Shown piece by piece: positions 1 through 4,379 of a stretch of 7,314 nt of DNA. The stretch comes from Planctomycetota bacterium (GTDB lineage: Bacteria > Planctomycetota > Phycisphaerae > WQYP01), in assembly GCA_021852245.1 (NCBI GenBank), contig JAJZNY010000364.1, forward strand, positions 1 through 7,314, given 5' to 3'. A model generated the notes under the pieces. The model saw only the letters and a list, made by a program, of their open reading frames with translations. It made no database searches and was not told the origin of the DNA. The position numbers and the translations under genes are program-made. The stretch's first letter is position 1; each line of letters opens with the position of its first letter.

Positions 1-43
1 AAAAGGAGGGCGACAACGGCCCAAAGCCGATATCGCCCTCGCG
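1..43 (-). terminator. Rho-independent terminator after the AbrB-like gene
   Basis: Read on the minus strand, GAGGGCGA (40-33) pairs perfectly with TCGCCCTC (13-6). A second inner stem, CGGC/GCCG (29-26 with 20-17), sits in the loop. The outer stem is followed by CTTTT running off the window edge. The hairpin begins about 30 bases after the stop codon of the AbrB-like gene, which is where a terminator would be expected. On the plus strand the same stem is followed by GCG and then TTTTATTT, so it could also act in the other direction. The U-tract is cut by the window edge, so its full length cannot be judged. Confidence 0.8.
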
Positions 44-70
44 TTTTATTTCGCCGTCAAAAATGAAAGG

Positions 71-244
71 TTATTTTTTCTTATCTTTGTATGGCGAAAC
101 ATGGCGAAGTTTGCCACGGCGTGGTTTGATGGTCACGCAGCCTTTGCCTTCATCGATATCGACGTAGTCGCCGGATTCGATACCGAGTTTGCGGCGCATC
201 CAGATCGGGATGGTAACTTGGCCATGCTGGTTGATTTTTGGCAT
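71..244 (-). CDS. AbrB/MazE/SpoVT-type small DNA-binding protein (57 aa)
   Basis: This short protein (57 residues, ATG start, TAA stop) begins MPKINQHGQVTIPIWMRRKL and continues GIESGDYVDI. It carries the signature of the swapped-hairpin AbrB/SpoVT fold: G8-Q-V-T-I-P13, an R17-R-K-L-G-I block, then G25-D26-x-V28 and a final beta strand (GCVTIKP, about 35-41). The last 16 residues are a lysine/arginine-rich tail (RRGKLRHVSPYKDKKK) that could add DNA contacts. Family members bind DNA as dimers and act as transition-state regulators or as antitoxins. Here no toxin gene lies on either side: a terminator follows and a separate transcription unit precedes, so a solitary transcription factor is more likely than an antitoxin. 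The start is supported by AAGGAG at 257-252, seven bases upstream, and by a good promoter further up. The target and physiological role cannot be read from the sequence. Confidence 0.85.
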   Translation of the reverse strand: MPKINQHGQVTIPIWMRRKLGIESGDYVDIDEGKGCVTIKPRRGKLRHVSPYKDKKK

Positions 245-287
245 TTGGGTGCTCCTTATAAAAGCCTACAACTCAAGCCATATTCGA

Positions 288-316
288 ATTGTACAGAAAC
301 ATTATGCAAAGGGCAA
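288..316 (-). promoter_or_regulatory. Sigma-70-type promoter of the AbrB-like gene
   Basis: On the minus strand there is a -35 element TTGCCC (316-311), a 17-base spacer and a -10 element TACAAT (293-288), which matches TATAAT at five of six positions. Transcription would start near 281, giving a leader of about 36 bases that contains the AAGGAG ribosome binding site. An alternative -10-like CATAAT lies a few bases upstream but lacks an equally good -35. Family members often repress their own promoters, but I see no clear operator here. Confidence 0.6.
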
Positions 317-453
317 ATGAAAATTAAATAAGGTCTCCCCGCGAAACCGCGTTATGCAATTTTCACCACGGCACGTGGGAGATTTATTCGCTTTTTGATA
401 TTTTTGGGCGCTGAAAAATATACTTGCTGTCATGGTGCCCGGGTTGAAGATGA
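317..453. other. Intergenic region with small inverted repeats between dksA-like and abrB-like genes
   Basis: No gene is visible here. Two short perfect inverted repeats occur: CGCG-AAAC-CGCG at 340-351 and CCACG-GCA-CGTGG at 366-378. A longer-range pair, TCTCCC (334-339) with GGGAGA (377-382), would compete with the second hairpin. On the minus strand the first hairpin is followed, after about six bases, by an AT-rich run that includes TTATTTAATTTT. This could be a weak terminator for the DksA-like gene, but it lacks the usual immediate U-tract, so termination is not established. Confidence 0.3.
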
Positions 454-1293
454 TCAGTCATCCTCGTCTTCATCCTCATGATGGTGATTGTTCACCTCGG
501 CTGCACGCGAATTCTGACCGCGTTCAAGCTGGCGGGCATATTCAATGCAATACTTGGCCCATGGCTTGGCTTCGAGCCGGGCGCGGCCGATCGGCTTGCC
601 GGTCGCCACGCAGATGCCGAAAGTGCCGTTATCAACGCGTTCAATGGCTTCGTGAATTTCACGCAGCGTCTGGCGTTCGCTCTCCAACAGGCCCAGCGTA
701 AATTCCTGTTCAAAATTATCGCTTCCGACATCCGCCATGTGAATCGGACTCGATGAGTGGCCGCCGTCAGAATTAAACGCGTGGCTTTCCATGGATCCCA
801 TATCGCCGAGCAATTCACGCCGCTTTTCGAGCAGCAATCCACGAAAATATTCCAAATCGGCCGGGGTAAGTTTGGGTTCCTCCGCCGCGACGGTCGGAGT
901 CGTCGAGCCGGCTTTCGGCGTCTTGGACGGTATCGCAGGTTTATTCATTTTATTCTGTTTTTTGGCCGTTCCAGCGGTAGCAGTTGATTTCGCCTTGCGG
1001 CTCGAGGCAGGTGCCGAAGCTGCTCGGCGAACCATCGCCACCGTCCGCGTCTTGACGCCAGATTTCGCCTTGTTCGTCCCAATCGGTTTGCTCTTCTTGG
1101 CGGTTGCCGACCGGGTGGAGGATCGCTTCTTCGTCTTGGTTGCGGATATCCGAGACTTTACTTTCCGAACCGCAACCGCCCGCTTTGAACCGTTCTTCTT
1201 CTTGGACGCAGCACCCGTCGCCTTTTTTGCGGACGCCGCCACCGATTTTTTATTCAGTTTTTTACGCTTCGACGAGGTTTTTTGTGAGGCCAT
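454..1293 (-). CDS. DksA/TraR-like zinc-finger protein with histone-H1-like basic N-terminal extension
   Basis: The C-terminal half is a DksA/TraR domain. DksA-family proteins insert a coiled coil into the RNA polymerase secondary channel to modulate initiation, often with ppGpp. Numbering from the ATG at 1293 (279 aa): coiled-coil start LTPADLEYFRGLLLEKRREL (about 142-161), tip and conserved block MADVGSDNFEQEFTLGLLE (186-204), then the finger (228-252) with RLEAKPWAKYCIEYARQLE. Only two of four zinc cysteines remain (C228, T231, C249, Y252), as in two-cysteine DksA variants such as Pseudomonas DksA2. The canonical DksA D-x2-D tip pair is not in register; an AD-x4-D pattern replaces it. Residues 1-135 are a low-complexity Lys/Arg/Ala/Ser/Thr tail like histone H1 or AlgP, and the protein ends in a His/Glu/Asp-rich run (NNHHHEDEDEDD). 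Ordinary DksA is about 150 residues. An in-frame ATG at 1308 would add MFGVS, but the one at 1293 has GGAG five bases upstream and is preferred. The domain call is firm; the exact role is not. Confidence 0.88.
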   Translation of the reverse strand: MASQKTSSKRKKLNKKSVAASAKKATGAASKKKNGSKRAVAVRKVKSRISATKTKKRSSTRSATAKKSKPIGTNKAKSGVKTRTVAMVRRAASAPASSRKAKSTATAGTAKKQNKMNKPAIPSKTPKAGSTTPTVAAEEPKLTPADLEYFRGLLLEKRRELLGDMGSMESHAFNSDGGHSSSPIHMADVGSDNFEQEFTLGLLESERQTLREIHEAIERVDNGTFGICVATGKPIGRARLEAKPWAKYCIEYARQLERGQNSRAAEVNNHHHEDEDEDD

Positions 1294-1298
1294 TGATA

Positions 1299-1302
1299 CT
1301 CC
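1299..1302 (-). promoter_or_regulatory. Ribosome binding site deciding the dksA-like start
   Basis: TTTGGAG places GGAG (1302-1299) five bases before the ATG at 1293. This SD lies inside the five extra codons that a start at 1308 would give. The 1308 ATG has only a weak AAGTGA upstream. The downstream start is therefore favoured. Confidence 0.55.
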
Positions 1303-1348
1303 AAACATATCGCTTCACTTTGCCGCTCTCAAACCCCAGATTGCCGCA

Positions 1349-1371
1349 AATCGGGGAAAAAATGCCCGATT
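1349..1371 (-). other. Hairpin in the dksA-like leader
   Basis: Within the predicted leader, AATCGGG (minus strand, 1371-1365) pairs perfectly over seven bases with CCCGATT (1355-1349) around a nine-base loop, CATTTTTTC. It lies about 55-75 bases before the preferred start codon. There is no U-tract after the stem, so it is not an attenuator of the classical kind. It may stabilise the transcript or do nothing. Confidence 0.3.
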
Positions 1372-1428
1372 GATCTGCAGCGCACCTCAAGGTCGCTATC
1401 TTCTCCCACCCATGGGTACAGAACATTC

Positions 1429-1457
1429 AGAATATCGACAAATTCACGTTAAGTCAA
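1429..1457 (-). promoter_or_regulatory. Sigma-70-type promoter of the dksA-like gene
   Basis: On the minus strand, TTGACT (1457-1452, five of six matches to the consensus -35) is followed by a 17-base spacer and TATTCT (1434-1429, four of six matches to the -10). The region just upstream is AT-rich (AGAATAA). Transcription would begin near 1422, leaving a leader of about 130 bases before the start at 1293. A perfect 10-base palindrome, ACCCATGGGT (1408-1417), lies just downstream of the predicted start point and could be an operator or chance. Confidence 0.65.
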
Positions 1458-1477
1458 TTATTCTCGGGTATTACTTT

Positions 1478-1541
1478 CGGCGAACGAGCCGCATCAGAGT
1501 TTATTCGATAACGCGAATGTTCGGCTCTTAGTTTAAGAACC
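1478..1541. repeat. Three small adjacent inverted repeats downstream of the lipoprotein gene
   Basis: Three hairpins lie in a row between the lipoprotein stop and the dksA-like promoter: GGCTCTTA-GTT-TAAGAACC (1523-1541, one G-U pair in minus-strand RNA), ATTCG-ATAACG-CGAAT (1503-1518) and CGGC-GAACGA-GCCG (1478-1491). None is followed by a convincing U-tract on the minus strand. The first, about 30 bases after the stop codon, is in the right place to end the operon transcript or protect its 3' end. The rest of the 1309-1571 gap holds only the promoter and leader described separately. Confidence 0.35.
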
Positions 1542-1571
1542 CAACTTGATCGCCAACCCGTTCCCGCCCCC

Positions 1572-2222
1572 TCATTTATGCCCACCTTTCAAGCCAAAAA
1601 TCAAATCTGCAAGGATTTGACGAGAATGGCGGTTCACACTTAAAGCGTTTTTAAGATACGTCATCGGCACCGGAGGTATCTTGAATTCCAGAGCCGCCTT
1701 GTCCAGTTGGATCTGCCACGAATAATCCGTGTACATCAGCAACAGATATAGACGCTGAAATTTTGCCCCGCTTGAAGTAAGCAGCTTATGCGCATCGGCC
1801 GAGCTTTCCAACTTGTCCGCAGCACCAAATAAACCCGGCCGATGGTGCGGCCGCAGTCGCAGATGATGTTCCCGTGCCCATTGTTGCAGTTCGCTGAGCA
1901 ATTTATTCTGGCTTTGCGCCATGTAGTGATTAAATTTTGCCGCCGCTGGCGATAACCCCTTAAACCCCGCCAGCAGGCTCAGTTGGCATTTGTCATGGCT
2001 CGCCTGAGCCAAATCCCCAAGCACAACGGCCAGAGCCGGCACCACAGGCCGCTTTGCCGCAGCCCGATTGGCAACTTGCGTTACGCCCGGTTCAATGGTC
2101 TCGCTCGAACAGCCCGCCAACCCCGATATCGTTGACACGCCGATCATCACTACGGCAACAGAAACAAGCCGCCGAGGACCGGCCCCTCCACCAAATATCA
2201 CGGCGGGGTGTGGCATATCCAT
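1572..2222 (-). CDS. Predicted lipoprotein, possibly a distant DUF4142-like helical-bundle protein
   Basis: The product (216 aa) has a lipoprotein signal: a basic n-region ending in RR (17-18), a hydrophobic stretch of about 16 residues, then the lipobox L-A-G-C38. It should be lipidated on C38 and anchored on the outer face of a membrane. The mature part is mostly helical with no further membrane segment. The order of its segments, LSPAAAKFNHYMAQSQNKLL (about 89-108), then GAKFQRLYLLLMYTDYSW (about 151-168), then a final helix with NRHSRQILADL, resembles the ferritin-like DUF4142 family. The match is weak and I could not test it. It starts seven bases after the DoxX stop codon, and its SD (GAGGGGG) overlaps that stop, so translation is probably coupled. 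The second in-frame ATG, at 2216, is better spaced from the SD (8 bases rather than 2) and may be the true start; it removes only two residues. Confidence 0.7.
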   Translation of the reverse strand: MDMPHPAVIFGGGAGPRRLVSVAVVMIGVSTISGLAGCSSETIEPGVTQVANRAAAKRPVVPALAVVLGDLAQASHDKCQLSLLAGFKGLSPAAAKFNHYMAQSQNKLLSELQQWAREHHLRLRPHHRPGLFGAADKLESSADAHKLLTSSGAKFQRLYLLLMYTDYSWQIQLDKAALEFKIPPVPMTYLKNALSVNRHSRQILADLIFGLKGGHK

Positions 2223-2229
2223 TTCCCCC

Positions 2230-2682
2230 TCAGGGCATCACTTTCACCGGTTTGCGGAACAGGCGGTCCAAGGTGTATTCGCCCGGCCCAAGAAGCCCCA
2301 TGCTGATAACCACCAGCAGCAGGGTGAGCGGATATTCGCAACCGGGATAAGGCTTATTGGTCACGCCAAAGCCGTTCGGCGCGGTCATGATCACCGCCAC
2401 CAGCATATTAAATGCCAGCGGGATGGAAATCAGTCGCAGGCCGGTCCCCACCAGGAAGATCAGACCGCCAAAAAATTCCGCGCACCCTGAAAGGATAGCA
2501 CTCTCCAGCGGCATCGGGACATGTTTGGCCGCCAGAAATTTGGCAAACTGATGATAATCGGGACCGCCGAATGCCCCGAAAAGTTTCTGCGATCCGTGAT
2601 AAAGAAACACCATCGCGATGGCGATGCGAATGATCAGCAGCGCCAAACTCTGGAATGCGGAATAATTAATCGTCCGGGCCAT
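2230..2682 (-). CDS. DoxX-family integral membrane protein
   Basis: The product (150 aa from the ATG at 2682) has four predicted membrane helices at about 10-30, 60-80, 83-101 and 116-133. DoxX family features are visible: R19 in helix 1, the FLYHGSQKLFG motif (26-36), the EFFGG turn (69-73) and the closing GPGEYTLDR (132-140). Relatives are small inner-membrane proteins. Some were found with thiosulfate:quinone oxidoreductase and others in a mycobacterial oxidoreductase complex, but most have no known reaction. Nothing around this copy points to sulfur metabolism. It lies 39 bases after dapA and directly before the lipoprotein gene, so the two may work together in the envelope. The codon before the chosen ATG is an in-frame GTG (2685); AAGGAG lies six bases from the ATG but only three from the GTG, so ATG is preferred. 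Confidence 0.88.
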   Translation of the reverse strand: MARTINYSAFQSLALLIIRIAIAMVFLYHGSQKLFGAFGGPDYHQFAKFLAAKHVPMPLESAILSGCAEFFGGLIFLVGTGLRLISIPLAFNMLVAVIMTAPNGFGVTNKPYPGCEYPLTLLLVVISMGLLGPGEYTLDRLFRKPVKVMP

Positions 2683-2688
2683 CACAAA

Positions 2689-2694
2689 CTCCTT
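2689..2694 (-). promoter_or_regulatory. Ribosome binding site deciding the doxX start
   Basis: AAGGAG (2694-2689) is followed by TTTGTG and then ATG at 2682. The spacing of six bases to ATG is normal, while three bases to the GTG at 2685 is too short. The start is therefore placed at 2682. Confidence 0.65.
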
Positions 2695-2721
2695 ATTTCT
2701 GCAGGAAAATAGTAACCCACC

Positions 2722-3597
2722 TCATGCCGGTGACAAGCCGACAGCCTGAAGCGCCGCCCGGACGACCGCCCGATTTGACTCGGCGATCTCGCAGAGGGGC
2801 AGGCGCAATTCGCCACTGTCGCGACCCACCATCTGCATGGCCGCCTTGATCGGTATCGGGTTGGTTTCAATAAATAATGCCCGACATAGGGCAAAAAGCT
2901 TGTGGTGGATCGTACGTGCCCCCGAAAAATCCCCCGCAGCGGCCAGTTTGACCAGCGATACCACCATCTCCGGCACGATATTCGACGCAACGCTCACAAC
3001 ACCTTTGGCCCCGACCGCCATCATCGGCAGCGTCAGGGAATCATCACCCGAGAGTACCGTAAGCCCGGCGCCCACTGCTTCACTTGTCATATCCAGATTA
3101 CCGGCCGCATCTTTGACCGCGACGATATTTTTGCATTCACTCGTCAAGCGTTTCATGGTACTGACCGTCATCGTCACGTTGGTTCGCCCCGGGATGTTGT
3201 AAAGCACAATCGGAATATCCACCTGCCGGGCAATCGCCGTAAAGTGGCGTACAAGACCTTCCTGCGTCGGTTTGTTGTAATACGGATTCACCAGAAGCGC
3301 CGCGTCGGCGCCCGACGCTTTGGCATGTGCGGTAAGCTCGATGGCCTCTGCCGTGCTGTTGGACCCCGTGCCGGCGATCACTTTCACACCGGTTCCGCGA
3401 GCTAACGCAACCGCCACTTCAATTACCCGCCGATGTTCCTCGTGCGAGAGCGTCGGCGATTCACCCGTAGTCCCGACGGGCACGATACCCGTAACCCCCG
3501 CATCCACCTGCGCCTTGATCTGCCGGGCAAAGGCGGCTTCATCCACCCGGTCATTCTTAAATGGGGTGATCAGGGCGGTGAAAGTTCCCGAAAACAT
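2722..3597 (-). CDS. dapA: 4-hydroxy-tetrahydrodipicolinate synthase
   Basis: DapA condenses pyruvate with aspartate 4-semialdehyde to give 4-hydroxy-tetrahydrodipicolinate. This is the first committed step of the diaminopimelate/lysine pathway, in the cytoplasm. The 291-residue length matches the family's (beta/alpha)8 barrel. Active-site residues are all present: GTTGES (42-47) with the catalytic threonine T43, NPYYNKP with Y107 contributed across the dimer interface, YNIPGRT with the catalytic Y133 and substrate-binding R138, and the Schiff-base lysine K162 in VAVKDAAGN. The substrate-gate arginine and the lack of sugar-acid lyase features favour DapA over N-acetylneuraminate lyase or KDG aldolase relatives. 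The ATG has AAGGAG eight bases upstream. It starts 19 bases after pdxJ, so no separate promoter or lysine riboswitch fits between them. Regulation is probably with the operon. Confidence 0.96.
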   Translation of the reverse strand: MFSGTFTALITPFKNDRVDEAAFARQIKAQVDAGVTGIVPVGTTGESPTLSHEEHRRVIEVAVALARGTGVKVIAGTGSNSTAEAIELTAHAKASGADAALLVNPYYNKPTQEGLVRHFTAIARQVDIPIVLYNIPGRTNVTMTVSTMKRLTSECKNIVAVKDAAGNLDMTSEAVGAGLTVLSGDDSLTLPMMAVGAKGVVSVASNIVPEMVVSLVKLAAAGDFSGARTIHHKLFALCRALFIETNPIPIKAAMQMVGRDSGELRLPLCEIAESNRAVVRAALQAVGLSPA

Positions 3598-3616
3598 ATG
3601 GCCAACTCCTTGAAAC

Positions 3617-4330
3617 TCAGGACTCGATTAACTCGCGCATCTGCCGTACCGCCTCACGCAAGCCAATAAATACGCTGCGACTGATGATGGAGTGCCCGAT
3701 GTGCAATTCCGCCATGTGCGGCAGGGCGGCCACCGGTTTCACATTTTCATAATTCAGGCCATGACCGGCATTAAGCTGCATCCCCTGATTAACCACTTCC
3801 TCCGCTGCCTGCCGCAGGCGATCCAGTTCGCTCGGCCGCCGCCGCCCGTCAGCAAGTGAATACGGGCCGGTATGAAGCTCACAGACATCAAATCCTGCCT
3901 CCGCCGCAGCGCGAACCTGATCGATATCCGCATCAATAAATGCGCTGGCGACGATTCCCTTTTTCTTCAGCGGTGCGATAAATTGACGCAGAGATCCGCA
4001 CTGTCCCTTGACGTTGAGTCCCCCTTCGGTTGTCACTTCGCTCCGTTTCTCCGGCACCAGCGTGATCATCTGCGGTATGACCTCCATGGCAACGCGCCGG
4101 ATCTCCGTCACCGCCGCCATTTCCAAATTCAGCGGCACCTGCACCGCCGGCCGCAGCCGCCGCACATCATCATCGTTGATGTGCCGCCGATCCTCCCGCA
4201 GGTGGACCGTGATCAGGCTCGCTCCGCCGAGCTGCGCTTCAACAGCCGCCCACACCGGATCCGGCTCAACACCACGGCGTGCCTGCCGAATGGTCGCCAC
4301 ATGATCGATATTCACACCCAATAAAGGCAC
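3617..4330 (-). CDS. pdxJ: Pyridoxine 5'-phosphate synthase
   Basis: PdxJ closes the pyridine ring of vitamin B6 by condensing 3-amino-2-oxopropyl phosphate with 1-deoxy-D-xylulose 5-phosphate, the last ring-forming step of the DXP-dependent pathway. The 237-residue length is typical of this TIM-barrel enzyme. Signature blocks occur in order: VNIDHVATIRQAR (6-18), HLREDRRHI (43-51), NLEMA with the catalytic glutamate E70, VPEKR (92-96), the HTGPY phosphate-site loop (153-157), AGHGLNY with catalytic-type H190 (188-194), and ELHIGHSIISR (208-218). The start codon is GTG at 4330; GAAGGA lies six bases upstream, and no in-frame ATG fits better. It follows ileS by 49 bases with no hairpin or promoter seen between them, which suggests cotranscription. 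The pathway implies de novo B6 synthesis through DXP rather than through PdxS/PdxT. Confidence 0.97.
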   Translation of the reverse strand: MPLLGVNIDHVATIRQARRGVEPDPVWAAVEAQLGGASLITVHLREDRRHINDDDVRRLRPAVQVPLNLEMAAVTEIRRVAMEVIPQMITLVPEKRSEVTTEGGLNVKGQCGSLRQFIAPLKKKGIVASAFIDADIDQVRAAAEAGFDVCELHTGPYSLADGRRRPSELDRLRQAAEEVVNQGMQLNAGHGLNYENVKPVAALPHMAELHIGHSIISRSVFIGLREAVRQMRELIES

Positions 4331-4379
4331 AATTCATCCTTCATGATAAAAAATTCAGCCCATCGCGGCCGAATTTGCA

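Noticed and set aside
71..244. The AbrB-like protein as the antitoxin of a toxin-antitoxin pair
   Set aside because: No toxin-like frame flanks it within its transcription unit: a strong terminator follows, and the preceding gene is the DksA-like protein under its own promoter.
101..331. A 76-codon open frame on the plus strand at the left edge
   Set aside because: It is the antisense shadow of the AbrB-like gene, which has a clear family motif, SD, promoter and terminator on the minus strand.
340..378. Inverted repeats as a classical terminator of the dksA-like gene
   Set aside because: The stems are only 4-5 bp and are not directly followed by a U-tract, so they are listed only as structure of uncertain role.
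1396..1413. Five-codon minicistron (MGGRR, then TAG) in the dksA-like leader, a possible leader peptide
   Set aside because: It has no SD upstream, lies almost at the predicted transcript start, and has no run of regulatory codons or attenuator after it.
791..1531. A 246-codon open frame on the plus strand, antisense to the dksA-like gene
   Set aside because: It is a by-product of the Lys/Ala-rich head: antisense AAG/AAA codons give Leu/Phe runs without stops. It has no SD or family resemblance and runs into the dksA-like promoter.
3598..3616. Lysine riboswitch or separate promoter ahead of dapA
   Set aside because: Only 19 bases separate pdxJ and dapA, which is room for the SD alone.
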